In this document: positions 8,074 through 18,227 of the stretch, piece after piece
Numbering within the stretch: position 1 is the stretch's first letter
How the letters are laid out: every line of letters begins with the position of its first letter
Assembly: GCA_003427395.1 (NCBI GenBank)
Contig: BFEA01000228.1
Coordinates: 1,527,597-1,577,616, forward strand
Direction of reading: 5' to 3'
Source of the DNA: Chara braunii
Lineage: Eukaryota; Streptophyta; Charophyceae; Charales; Characeae
Length of the DNA: 50,020 bases
The notes under the pieces: model-generated
Databases searched by the model: none
What the model was told of the DNA's origin: nothing
The model's input: only the letters and a program-made list of their open reading frames with translations
Program-made: the position numbers and the translations under genes

Positions 8074-9155
8074 TGGAATAAGTTGGATCCCGGATATTCG
8101 GGAGGTATGAGACTTCTTGCTCTTAAACATGATGAAAAGGTGAAGATTAAGAAGAAGAGAAAGACCAATGTGAATGTTCATTTCCTCACTGGAGATTTGC
8201 CTAATGAACTGGTACAAAGAGCAGATGACCCTTATGCCACGATTGAGTTGTCTCTGCAGTTTTTAACATTGACAGAGTGTGAGCCTAGCGAGGCATCTAC
8301 AAGTGAGTCTCCATTGGGAGGGAACCCTACTTTTCAGAATCCCTCTGGATTAGTAGAGTCCTCTTCCAATGAGATGACTCATTTTCTGGCTAACATGATG
8401 TCATTCCATGGTGATCTACCCCCAGAACTTATCATGGAACCCAGTGTCAGGGTTGGTGAAGTAAGGAACCACCAAACCCGTATGACACCTCAAATGATAG
8501 AAGAAAAGAAAGAAAGAAGGCTGAGGAATCACTTATCGACATCCTTGATGACCATGAACTGGAACGTTCACAGGAAAAGAATGAACATGGGAGAAAGAAA
8601 AAATTTATTCTCAAGAGTGATTTGGATGATGGGACTGTGATTTCTGATGTAATTGTTAAGATGCTGGAAGAAACGGAAGTGACACTGTCTTTTAAGGAAG
8701 CGATGACACTAGCACCCAAACTGAGAGAAGAATTGAAGAGGTTAATTGAGAAGAAGAAGATGGAAGTTAATTATTTGAGGTCAGTCTTTCCCAACCAAGT
8801 GAATAGATCACTGTCAGGTTGCAAGATGAGATTTGCAACCATGGGTTGTGGGCATCTTACAATTCGCATTAATCAAGTGAAGATTCTAGCCCTAGTAGAT
8901 TCTGGGGCAGAGATGATACTTCTTTCACGAAGAACGATGAAAGCTTGTAATTTATCAATTGTTCGTGGCGGGATTCATTGATAATTTGCCTATCAAGTTG
9001 GGACAATGACTGTGGAGTTACTGGGTTTTGTAGTACCTGATCTGGATCATGACTGTATCTTGAGAACTTCATTCTTGCATAGGATAGAGGCGGTTCAATT
9101 TTTCAGTCATGAGGGGTCATTCTGGATCAGTCTACAGGATCCAGAGACTGCTTAG
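8074..9155 (+). pseudogene. Pol N-terminal linker and aspartic protease (broken)
   Basis: After the gag TGA the gag frame stays open to 8640, but the protein-like reading moves to another frame near 8466-8475 and runs on through 8622-8981. There the retropepsin core is visible: LALVDSGAEMILLS with catalytic Asp in D-S-G-A (residues 93-96 counted from the ATG at 8622). Two adjacent stops (8979-8984) interrupt it, and the same frame then resumes with ILRTSFLHRIEAV, the counterpart of the ILG..FL segment that ends such proteases. A TAG follows at 9153-9155. The protease normally cleaves the gag-pol polyprotein; this copy is dead. Confidence 0.75.
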
Positions 9156-9729
9156 AAAAAGCTTTTTATGGTCGGTACGAAAATTGATTTCAAGCATAAA
9201 CTATCTGCTTATTCGATCAGAAGGGAGGAATCTGCTGAAAGGGCTAGGAGACTAACGGAGGAAGGGAAACGAGAAGCAAAAGAAGAGATTTTTGTGGGAA
9301 TCAATCAAGTTTCGAAAATGATGAAAGCCCTTGGTAAACTCGAGGATGAGGATGAACAAATTGAAGCCTTCAAGAAGGCCGTAGAGACTGCTAAGGGAGA
9401 AGAGATGGAATTGAGATTTGCATCGACACACCATTTTTTAAGAAAATAGTCACTGGGTCAAAAAGAAAATACAAGCCCAAGGGGGTGAAGAAAAACCCAG
9501 TGGCAGTCTTAAAGAGAAAGATTATGATGAAGCATTGAAAAAGGAAAGGCAAATTATAAAAGCATTGAGGGAATCAGCAAAACCGGAGAATAGGGTTACT
9601 AGAGAAAGGTTTCACACAATGAAAATAGACTCGGATCAGTTTATCCTGCCTAAAGGGAAAGAATATATCTTCAGAATGTGTCAGGAGTTCTCTGGTGCTT
9701 TCTCCTTTAATGATGAATAGAGGGGGCGA
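9156..9729 (+). pseudogene. Pol spacer between protease and RT
   Basis: The protease frame continues (9168-9449) through a charged, helical segment rich in Lys and Glu, then breaks. A second frame (9535-9720) carries the stretch that precedes RT in this family, ending FSFNDE and a TAG at 9718-9720, after which RT follows in the same frame. No catalytic domain lies here. Confidence 0.55.
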
Positions 9730-10401
9730 TTGGACGTGGACATGATTAAGATGGTCAAGATTTGGACAGCTGACCATGTTCCATGGAATGATAGACCAGC
9801 CAAGTATGCCTTGAAGGAAGAGGCAGAGGTTGTGAAATATCTTGACAAAAAAATTGCATTTAATGTTGCTGAACCTGCTGATGGACCGTATGTTAACCAC
9901 TGGTTTTGTTTCTGGAAACCAGGGGGAGGACTAAGATGGATACAAAATCTTCAGAAGCTCAATTCTGTGACGGTACGTGATGCAGGTAGTCTTCCTCGTG
10001 CTAACCTCCTCGCTGAATCATTTGCTGATCGATATATTTATTCTCTAGCTGACCTGTATTCTGGCTATGATCAGTTCCCTATTGATCCCACTAGCCGACC
10101 CATGACTGTCATGCACACGCCAAGGGGGTTTGTTCAGATGTGTGTGGTACCTCAGGGATGGACTAACGGGGTGGTAGTGGTTCAAAGGGATATGATCAAA
10201 ATCATGCAGGATATTTCTCCTGATATAACCAGTCCTTATATTGATGACAATCCGGTAAAAGGACCCTTGGTAAGAGATGAAACTTTGGTTGCAGGGGGAG
10301 TCAGAAAGTTTGTCTGGGAACATGCTGAAGGAGTAAAGATGGTCCTAGCTCTTCCAACCAGAAGTGATAATCCTGGGCTTCAGATGTTTCTCCAAGGGTA
10401 G
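9730..10401 (+). pseudogene. Reverse transcriptase palm/fingers domain
   Basis: 223 codons in one frame. Reverse transcriptase copies the element's RNA into DNA. Visible motifs: WFCFWKPGGGLRWIQNLQKLN at residues 58-78 (fingers), SLADLYSGYDQFPI at 105-118 with catalytic Asp108, and YIDDNPVKGP at 170-179, the YxDD box with Asp172 and Asp173. The frame is in register with the upstream piece (only the TAG at 9718 separates them). It shifts at about 10330-10365, after which the thumb/connection continues in another frame. The active-site residues are all present, so decay is recent or limited to frame breaks. Confidence 0.88.
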
Positions 10402-11263
10402 GAGTCCAGATCCCAAGAAAATAGACAAGATTTTGAACTGGCCTCTGCCTCTCAAAAGAGTGACAAATATCAGAAGCTTCTTGGGGGTCTGTGGATTCTG
10501 GAAGATTTTTATTCCTCATTTTGCTGACCTTGCAGAGCCTCTGAGAGAGACGGTAAGACAAGAGGCTAACTTAGCATGGAATGATAAAAGACAAGCTGCA
10601 GCATAAACATTGCTAGAGAAACTAAGAGACGGTGGTGTAGTGCTGGGAGTACCATATTATGATGAGGAGGAGACAAAACCTTTCATCATTGAGGCGGATG
10701 GAGGACCAGTTGCTCTGGGTGGGGTACTTATTCAAAAAGACGAAAATGAGAGAGAAGAACCTCTAAGATTCGAAAGCAGAACCCTCAATTCTACTGAAAG
10801 AGGCTACACCCAATTCAAGAAAGAGCTACTGTCAATCAACCATAGCCTCAGGTGCTTCAGGCACTACGTCTTGGGAAGAAGATTCATCCTGAGGACTGAT
10901 GCATCTGTTATGATTGGTGTCATTAAAAAGCGTCAACAGGTAGATCCAACAGTCAGCAGATGGATCGCCTTCATCTGGACATATGATTTTAGGCTGAAAA
11001 AGATCCCCACTGAGAAAAACAGGGCGGATGGTTTAAACCGGATTGAGTGGCGAGAAGAAGAAGAAGATGTGAATGAAACAATTAAAGAATCTGCCTATGT
11101 TGATAATTTTCTTAATGAAAAAGATGATAAGGATTATGAGGCACCATGCTCCTACAAGTGGAGTCTGTGGCCAGAAGAGAGAGACAGTTGGAGAGAAATT
11201 TCAAGTGCATACGTTTATGAGTCGATTCTGGGGAAAAAAGAAGATGATGAGCCGAACGATTAG
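10364..11263 (+). pseudogene. RT connection and RNase H domain
   Basis: Continuation of pol in a new frame. The first part (10364-10606) has ILNWPLPLKRVTNIRSFLG and CGFWKIFIPHFADLAEPL, the RT connection typical of gypsy pol. A TAA at 10604-10606 separates it from the RNase H reading (10610-11263) in the same frame. RNase H degrades the RNA of the RNA-DNA hybrid. Its acidic residues are visible: Asp30 in EADGG, Glu72 in KKELLSI, Asp97 in RTDAS and Asp140 in NRADGLNR (numbered from 10610). A charged tail leads to TAG at 11261-11263. Confidence 0.85.
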
Positions 11264-12415
11264 TATGCCAAAGTTAGTGCAGCAGCAGTGGCTGCTCATG
11301 AGATTGGGGAAAGTTCAGGTTGAAAGGAAGAAAAAGAGAGTGAAAAGAAGGAAGAAGAGATATTTTTCTTTTTTGAAGAATATGATGAAAATTATCAAGA
11401 GATTGACAGGAAGATGGAAAGGGAGCAACTAAAAGAATATTATTGTAAGGATTTAAGGAAGAAATTCAGATCAAAAAGAGGACATCTCTTTGTGGATGGT
11501 AAGGGAGGCTTACCTCCACTAAGAGTGGTATGTGGTAAAGAGAGGCAGTTAGAGATAATCGTTGCCCTACATGAGGGGGTCGCTGGTGGCCACAGGGATG
11601 TTGAGGCTACCTACTCCAAGACTGTCAAACTCTACTGTTGGTCTGGCATGACAGACATGATTTTCAGATGCTGTAAATCATGTGTCTTATGTCAGTAGAT
11701 GTCTACCACAAGAAAGATTGAGCTCCTATTCCCTACAATCCTGGTACAGCCAGGTAGTAGAGTTCATCTGGATCTCATCACTATGCCTCCAAGCAAGGGT
11801 GGGATGAGATATATATTAAACATGAGAGATAATTTCTCTGGATACGTTGAGGCAAAAACTCTAAAAAGGAAGGCAGCCGAGCAAGTGGCTGATTGGATAG
11901 AGAAAGTCTATCTCAGGTATCCTTTTATCAGAGAATTTGTCTCAGACAGAGGATCAAAATTCAGAAATGAGGTTGTTAGAAGAATTACACTCAGATTGGG
12001 TGTCAGAATTCGATATGTGACTACTTACCATCCTCAGGCGAATGCCCCTGTTGAAAGAGGCCACAGAACTCTGAAAGATTCATTGGCCAAGTGGTGTGAA
12101 GGGAAACTCAGCAACTGGCCAAAGGTGTTAAGAGCTGCTGTATATGCTGATAATATCACAGTCAAGAGAACTACTAATTATGCACCTTTTACTCTGTGGT
12201 ACGTCCGTTATGCTACATTGCCTATTGAAAGTATTGTCAAAACATTGTCAAGTCAAGAAAGTGACAAGGATTATTTTATTTCAGAACTCCTCCAGATCAG
12301 AATGAGGCAGATATCTGAAGTCGATCAGGCAGTGATGGATGCAGCAGAGAGAATGACATCCAACAGACTATCGGATCAAGAAAGATGGAACAAGAAAAGA
12401 GAAATTGAAGATTGA
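11264..12415 (+). pseudogene. Integrase zinc-binding and catalytic core
   Basis: Same frame as RNase H, interrupted by a TGA near 11319 and a TAG at 11696-11698. The N-terminal zinc module is seen in 11414-11698 as His53, His60, Cys90 and Cys93 (H-x6-H-x29-C-x2-C). The core follows at 11699 with Asp25 (VHLDLI), Asp83 (FVSDRGSKF) and Glu119 (NAPVERGHRTLKD); 35 residues separate the last two, the D,D(35)E signature of retroviral-type integrases that insert the DNA copy. The frame ends at 12415 because of a 7-base tandem duplication (ATTGAAG twice at 12404-12417). Confidence 0.88.
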
Positions 12416-12417
12416 AG

Positions 12418-12710
12418 ATGTTGTCCTTCTGTTTGACAGTTCCCTTGAGACACAATGGACTAAAAGGCTGGAGCCTAGATGGCTTGGTCCTTACAGAATC
12501 ACAGGAGACGCAGAAGGCAAGGTTTATGAGATCTCAGAAATTGATGGATCCAGGGTTCATGACATGGTATCAGGGTCAAGACTTCGTAAGTTCATCTTCA
12601 GAGACCCTGACTTGATCCCTACAGTGACTCCAAAGAGAGGAAAGAGAAGTCAACCATCCAAGTTAAAGAACGGTCATACAGGACTGAGAAAGAGTACAGT
12701 AAGACACTGA
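12418..12710 (+). pseudogene. Integrase C-terminal GPY/F module
   Basis: Frame shifted by one relative to the core because of the 7-base duplication just upstream. EPRWLGPYRITGDAEGKVYE carries the GPY motif (from 12486) of the chromodomain-less or GPY/F class of gypsy integrases, which helps target DNA binding and multimerisation. A basic tail (PKRGKRSQPSK) ends at TGA 12708-12710. No chromodomain is evident after it. Confidence 0.78.
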
Positions 12711-13231
12711 GACCGTGAGGCTCGGTTATCAGCAGACAATGATCATTCTTGCATAGTCAATTCAACATTTCAGTTTTCAGTATTTCAGTTTCAGTACTTC
12801 AATTTCAGCATCTCAGTTTCAATATTCCTGTTTTCATCAAGTCATTTCATTTATCTATTTCAGCAAGCAACTAAGTTAATGAGATTATATCCTTGATGCA
12901 CTACTGCAGTCATTCCATGAGTGTCAAATCCTGAGAGTGGGGAATAACTGTGAGTACAGTTCTGGGAGCATTGACACAGTGTCAAAATCTGAGAAACTCA
13001 TGGTTGTGACACATCAAATGATATAAGCAGTATTATTCTTGTCACAAAGAAAAAGCATGATGGACATAAAGAAGTTCAGTTCTGTCTGATTTAAAATTAT
13101 CAGCAGAAGGATTTCGTGTCTCTGACTGAGAGTGGTCAGTAGAGGGACTTCGTGCTTCTTGGCTAAGGGTTTGTCTTCACTCAGATGAGGGAAGGGACCT
13201 CTCTAAGATCAGTGTTTTAGCATTTCCTTGA

Positions 13232-13720
13232 GACTGACGAGACGTCTCTTGGAAAAGAAATCCCAGTTGAGGGAAGAGACCTCTTTGGGGCTAGCACTAA
13301 GTTCTTTGCCTGAGGCCGAAGGGAGGTCTCTTGCGAACTCTTAGTGTTGGCTAGCATGTTATTATTCAGTGCCTCTTGAGACTGAAGGGACGTCTCTTGA
13401 GAAATTGTTTGTCCTGTTATGGGGTGTGGGCAGTCTGCTTGTGGGTTATGATATGCTTGCCTGGTTGTCTGTGCCTGGGGTTCTCTTCTCTAACCTAAGG
13501 ATGCGTTGGACAGTTTGACTGACGGGACGTCTACTGTCATAGGGTGACCAGACCCGCTATAGTCTGGGTGTCCTGGCAAGAGTGCCAAAGGGCTGTCATA
13601 CTCGAGTAGTGGGTATGATTGGTCCTGACCTGGAGGCAGGTCAAAGGGACTGTCAAGACAAATGGTCTGACTAGTCCTGGCCTGAGGCGGGTCGAATGAG
13701 GTATATCAGACTGACGGGAC
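13232..13720 (+). repeat. Degenerate GACTGACGGGACGTC repeats with inverted repeats
   Basis: The word appears at about 13232, 13378, 13517 and 13709 with small changes. Between them are two interleaved inverted repeats: AAGAGACCTC (13274-13283) with GAGGTCTCTT (13323-13332), and GCTAGCACTAAG (13290-13301) with CTTAGTGTTGGCTAGC (13340-13355). Interleaving of this kind could form a pseudoknot in RNA. Confidence 0.6.
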
Positions 13721-13957
13721 GTCCGACATTCCTGGCCAGTGGGGGGCCGAAACCAAGGCAATCAATAAATCCTGGGTATGAAGAATTGTTATGTAGTAAT
13801 TATTATTTATTATTTATTATTTTATTTATGGGTTCTTATTTTAATTTGTTAATGATTGACTGCTGGTTGTCAGAGGGTCTGCTTGCTGGGGTATGGTTGT
13901 TGTCTGTGGGACTTGGTGGGTTTTGCAGGTATGCAAATACTTATCTGAAGTTTCCCC

Positions 13958-14135
13958 AGACCAGAGAAAAGAGAAAAAGGGTTTGGTATCCCCTCCCTTT
14001 TTATCGGAGAAGTTGAGGAGACGCCTCACTCAGACCAGACAAAGAAAATAAGGGTTTGGTATCTCCATCAAGTGAGGAGCTGAGAAGACACCTCACTCAG
14101 ACTAGAGAACAAAAAAGAGGGTTTGGTATGCCCTA
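13958..14135 (+). repeat. Threefold 67-74 bp purine-rich tandem repeat
   Basis: Units start at about 13958, 14032 and 14099. Each has AGACCAGA, an A/G-rich run, then GGGTTTGGTAT. The A/G run followed by GGG resembles a polypurine tract at the border of a 3' LTR, here present three times. Confidence 0.7.
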
Positions 14136-14410
14136 TTTCCAGCATGACAGATAGAGTGAGTACCCCCGTTATTGTGGTCATCCCTGGCATAGATGCCTGA
14201 TCAAGAACTAAGGTGACCTCCATGTGAAGAACCAACAGTTGAACAAGTCAAACAAGCAGACAAAATCCTTCTTAAAATTTTATTTGGTGGCCGACAAGCG
14301 GCCTGGTTCACGAGGAACCTGCATCCCTGGCCTTAAGGAAGCCAAACTCTCAGGCCTGGGATGCTATGAAGTGGACAGTGAACTGAAAATTTTATGAGCC
14401 GAAATCATAT

Positions 14411-14881
14411 TTAAAAGGCTGAGAAGAAATCATGCTTATATAAGATATAGAAGATGGCCAAGAGCTCAAGCTGGAAAAGAAAGAGAAGGAGGAAAATGCT
14501 AAGGAGAATGCAGTGGTTAGGGCGATGAGGTGGCGAAACAGTGCATGTAACAGAGGACGGCGAAGATGGCACTATGGCCTTACTCACGGCAGGGGCGGAA
14601 GGAGGCCTAGGGATATAAGAGGGAGAAGAAGCACTCGGTGTGCTGTAGCGCGCATCAAACTTTTTTCGAAGGTATTCCATCCTGTCTGGAGATGGAGTTT
14701 TATCGTACCACCCCGATGATGGATAATGCGGATAGGGCCTCGGATGCGCGTAGCTTCTTGGTTCTTCTTCCTCCTCCTCCTCTGAACTATAAGCGCGTCG
14801 TGCCCTAACTGGCGGCTCCTCTTTAGCCTTCCCTGTTCTTCCTCCTCTTCCTCTACCCTGTCCGCGGCGTGCCTCAGGCAT
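14411..14881 (-). CDS. Unrecognised ORF, Arg/Gly and Glu-rich N-terminus
   Basis: 156 codons on the minus strand. The N-terminus has RGQGRGRGGRTGK (residues 6-18), then a run of seven Glu after YSS, then a Pro/Ser/Tyr-rich part to about residue 120. The last 35 residues are strongly hydrophobic (ILLSIFLLLFLF) and may be out-of-frame reading rather than a real membrane segment. A TATAAAA on the same strand lies about 305 bases upstream of its ATG. The composition is that of the start of a gag-like or other element protein, but no domain is visible. Low confidence that it is functional. Confidence 0.35.
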   Translation of the reverse strand: MPEARRGQGRGRGGRTGKAKEEPPVRARRAYSSEEEEEEEPRSYAHPRPYPHYPSSGWYDKTPSPDRMEYLRKKFDARYSTPSASSPSYIPRPPSAPAVSKAIVPSSPSSVTCTVSPPHRPNHCILLSIFLLLFLFQLELLAIFYILYKHDFFSAF

Positions 14882-15186
14882 GATGCACGTGATGTGGCTA
14901 AAGGCTATGACTGAGAGGAATGTGTGATTGAAGTTTACAACGATGAGATGGATCCTGAGAGCGGGAGTGGAAGACCACTAACCACGCTGACCACGGGAGA
15001 TTATGGCATGCTATGTGAGAGAGAAGATAAGCGCTAGAAGAAAAGGCAAGCGCGGAGAGAAGACGAACGCTAAGGAAAGAATGAACACCAAAGAGAAATA
15101 CGGGAGACTAATAATGCAAGGTCGCAGTGCGGATACCACAACGAAACACGAGTGAAAATGAATGAGAAAGTTGTCTGTTGTGCTGG

Positions 15187-15193
15187 TTTTATA
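15187..15193 (-). promoter_or_regulatory. TATA box candidate, minus strand
   Basis: TATAAAA on the minus strand, about 305 bases upstream of the ATG of the minus-strand ORF at 14881. It is placed for a transcript with a leader of roughly 270 bases. Confidence 0.35.
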
Positions 15194-16119
15194 CTCAAAA
15201 TGAAATGTGTTTCGACCCAGCGGGGACGCTGGGTGGGGGTTTGGTATTATGTCGGAGGGCGCGGTGTCCCGACCCTCCTCCGTGTGCCAAGCTCCTATTT
15301 GGTACCACTCTTAGTTTTAATGTTGTGGTACTGTGGTGGTTCCCAGACCACTAAGATCCTTAGTACCTGGGTCATATCGTGATATGGATCGGCCCTGTTG
15401 ATGCCTGCTTCTGCAAAAGGTGCGCCACAGGGCCTTCCACCGGTCCACGCAGGCCCGACGCGTGCTGTACAGCACAGCATGACCGGCCTGTGGCCGTGGT
15501 AGTCTCCGGGTTCACTCTGGGACGGGGGGGTGAGAGGTCTGGCTCAGTCTTTTCAACCATGCACCTGCACTAAGTTATGGGATAGGTGCACGGGACAGAA
15601 ATCGATGTCAAGAGAGAAAAGAGAAAAGGAAAAATAAAATACCAGACTTAAGCTCGCCTTTTGTACGGGGAAAAATCCAGTGGCCTCAGACCACTTTGAT
15701 GCTACGAATTCCATTCTATTTTTTTTTAGAATATGTTATTATTATGATTATTATTGTTACTTACCTAATTTTTTTATTTCCGGTTTCTCGATGGTCGTTC
15801 TGTCACTTCGTAGGGGAGGCCGCCGATTCAGGTTTTGGACTGCAATTGTGGTCTCATGGTCTGGGTCTTACCGACCTCTTGTATGTCGCCTGTACCAGAC
15901 CTGTGTGTTCAGGACCACGCGGACCCCGGTGGCCGGGTTAAGGGGCAGATACGGTAAGAACTAAAAAGGGAAAAATAAGAGAAGAGATAAGAGGAAGGGA
16001 AGAGAATGAAAATCGGGTTATAAACGTCTGCGTGAACGTGGGTTGTTGTTCAGGCAAGACTGCTGCACAATGAGATCCTGGGACGTCACCCTTTTTCTTC
16101 CGTCTCCTTTTTCCCTACG

Positions 16120-16167
<48 letters not shown>

Positions 16168-16702
16168 TCTTTATTACTACTTAGCTTTTCTAAGTTTGGT
16201 TTTCTACCTGTTGGCTTGTCCTTTCGCGGGAAGCCAACGGTTCGAATTTCGAGGCCAACAGTCCGTGGGTGAGCCCCGATCTGATGCTATGCTGTAAGAC
16301 CCCAAAAGGAGGGCGACCCGCGGCTGCATCGGTAGGAACCCTATCACCCCCCACGGAGGGTCATAAGCCTCCTCCTTGCCATCGGGCACGGGCACCCGAT
16401 AGAAGTAGGCTGAAGGCATATCTTAAAGAAAGACGGAGGTCCGTCGGTATCCCGTTATGGGACCGCAGTGCCAGATCCTTGAGTCGCTTTTCGGACTAGA
16501 AGAGTTTTAGTGGTCGGCAACAGAAGTACATAAGGTGACCGTTGAGTTCTGAACTCGTACACCTCTTAAAAAGTCTCGTTTTATTTATTTTATTAATTTT
16601 GATTTTTTTTAATTATCTTTAAATCAAAAAGGGAAAAGGGGGTGAAAAGGACTGTTTCGAGTCCGTCAATTAGAAAGCAGAGACCACTGCCACCTTGAGC
16701 CC
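15194..16702. other. Noncoding interval between two diverging TATA boxes
   Basis: 1.5 kb of mixed composition without a recognised gene. It contains a (TTA)n array at 16121-16168 and a hairpin at 16210-16238 (GTTGGCTT / AAGCCAAC, 13-base loop) followed by GGTTCGAATTTC, which resembles a tRNA B box. It could be an LTR or an intergenic promoter region; neither is proven. Confidence 0.4.
16121..16168. repeat. (TTA)n microsatellite
   Basis: About 16 perfect TTA/ATT units. Confidence 0.95.
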
Positions 16703-16709
16703 TATAAAA
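16703..16709 (+). promoter_or_regulatory. TATA box candidate, plus strand
   Basis: CCTATAAAACAG, 167 bases upstream of the ATG at 16876. This is a good plant-type TATA context for the ORF that follows. Confidence 0.4.
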
Positions 16710-16875
16710 CAGGGGCTATTACCTAGGAGGGGCATGTGATTGCTCCGCGGGTGTGAGCGACGATACGCGCCGTGGTTTCGATTTCCCGATAGTCGGGACT
16801 GTCTGTCTAGTAGACTCTCGTGCTGGTTAATACGAACTGGGCACTTGGCATTGGCTACGGAGGGAGAAGGCGGCT

Positions 16876-17617
16876 ATGGAAGATCGGAACGGCTTACACG
16901 ATTATCGGCCACGGTATATGAACTACTCCTGGATGTGGGAGCAGGAAGATGAGAAGGGTACTGTGGTGGAGACTATACTGACTTATGGTAAACCTGACGG
17001 GGAGGTGAGGCTCAAAATTAACGTGTGCAGTGGTAAAGAACAGGAAATGAGGCGGAATGAAAAGGTGCAGGCCGCGGTTACCGAGGCCCGCAACAGGGCC
17101 GAACGAAGGTGCAGGCGGGATGGAGTAGCTGCGAGCATGCGGATAACGGTCACTTACCACGAAGATGACTCATCAACCGGGACCATGACAAGGGAGCAGC
17201 AGCGCAATGACCGAGACTCAGAGGGTGAATCCGAGATGAGCGATAGAGAGGTTGATGTTCAGTCTTGGGAGAGGCTGGACCAGGTCCGTCGGAACCACCC
17301 ATTGGCAGGCCCAGTGGAGCGAGGGACCGAAGTGAGCTCGCGACAACGGGGAGGCTGAGAAAAAGTGTCGTGGCATGGGTACATGGGACACAGGTAACAA
17401 ACCAAAAGAGAGAGTGGCGAGGGTCAACAAAGAGAATGACAAGCAATCACGAAACGCTACGCAGGCAGGCTACACGTGGCAATCCGAGAGCAAAGGGAAG
17501 TTGACGGAAGGGGAAGACTGCGCGAGTGAGTGGGACGTGATCTTACTAGATGCAGGTGATGGTAATCGGGGTCATCAAGTTCGTTTAGGGCATTGGGTGT
17601 CAACTGAGTCACAGTGA
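16876..17617 (+). pseudogene. Unrecognised ORF with one frameshift
   Basis: The first frame (16876-17358, 160 codons) has protein-like composition: TVVETILTYGKPDGEVRLKI, then a basic helical segment (VQAAVTEARNRAERRCRRDG), then a charged Asp/Glu/Ser-rich part. It ends in TGA right after RQRGG. Moving one base near 17340 gives DNGEAEKKCRGMGTWDTG, and that frame stays open to 17617. The two parts are therefore probably one gene with a single-base indel, about 245 codons. A TATA box lies upstream at 16703. I recognise no domain; a gag-like or accessory protein of a lost element is possible. Confidence 0.4.
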
Positions 17618-18036
17618 GTCCTCGGGCTGCGGCGGGGGAGCGTGCGGTCGAAGGTCAACGTGGACTCGCGAGAGTTGATGACGTAAGCCTCGCTGTTGAT
17701 CGCGCCACGGAAGGCATTCTTTAAAGGAGAGGTTCACACGTGCGCGATATGCCACATTGAGAGGGCTGGAGAGAAGACGAGGAACGATTTTTTTTCCTTC
17801 CTCTAACTGGGCGCACGAGACAGAAGACGTCAACTGCTGCGTATCTGCGCGTGCCTCGCCATCAGGGGAAATGGGTCAAGACTTGGGAGCTGAAGTCAGA
17901 CCTACTACTTCCCCTCTCTGTGGCAGACAATGAGGGAGGAGTTTGCACAAGGTACTCGCCTAGTGGTGGTGGTTGTGATTGTTCCTGTCAAGAGGCGTGC
18001 GTGATGGGCTGATACAGTGGACCCCTCGTTGAGTCC

Positions 18037-18227
18037 TGATGACTGGGTTCTGATCCTCTGGGAGCTCGCAGAGCGTTTGAGCCAACAAGGAGGCGACGGG
18101 CAGTTATCTGTGGACACGATCAGTGCACTACNTGATGACTGGGTTCTGATCCTCTGGGAGCTCGCAGAGCGTTTGAGCCAACAAGGAGGCGACGGGCAGT
18201 TATCTGTGGACACGATCAGTGCACTAC
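18037..18227. repeat. Exact 95-bp direct repeat around one N (assembly join)
   Basis: 18037-18131 and 18133-18227 are identical over 95 bases and are separated only by N at 18132. This is what results when two overlapping contigs are joined without merging the overlap. The real sequence probably has one copy. Confidence 0.88.

Larger units (their letters stand above)
4691..12710 (+). mobile_element. Ty3/gypsy LTR retrotransposon, internal region
   Basis: Order on the plus strand: primer binding site, accessory ORFs C, D, E, F1, F2, then gag with a CCHC knuckle, protease, reverse transcriptase, RNase H, integrase core, and an integrase C-terminal GPY module. Protease-RT-RNase H-integrase is the Ty3/gypsy order. 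Pol is broken by several stops and at least four frameshifts, so this copy cannot act alone. Polypurine tract and 3' LTR were not identified with confidence; purine-rich repeats at 13958-14135 are candidates. The accessory cassette before gag is the unusual part; Ogre/Tat elements also carry an extra ORF there, but not a paralogous array as far as I know. Confidence 0.88.
12711..14410. other. Repeat-rich 3' tract of the gypsy element
   Basis: No coding region. It begins with TTTCAGT-type words (12750-12870), continues with degenerate repeats around GACTGACGGGACGTC (13232-13720) and ends with a threefold purine-rich repeat (13958-14135). The last 270 bases show nothing recognisable. Part of it may be the 3' LTR, but I found no stretch matching 4065-4690. 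Confidence 0.5.

Noticed and set aside
12711-14410. 3' LTR paired with 4065-4690
   Set aside because: I compared the two by eye and found only compositional similarity, no collinear match.
16210-16260. tRNA gene near GGTTCGAATTTC
   Set aside because: Only a T-loop-like word and one hairpin; no acceptor stem or anticodon arm can be drawn.
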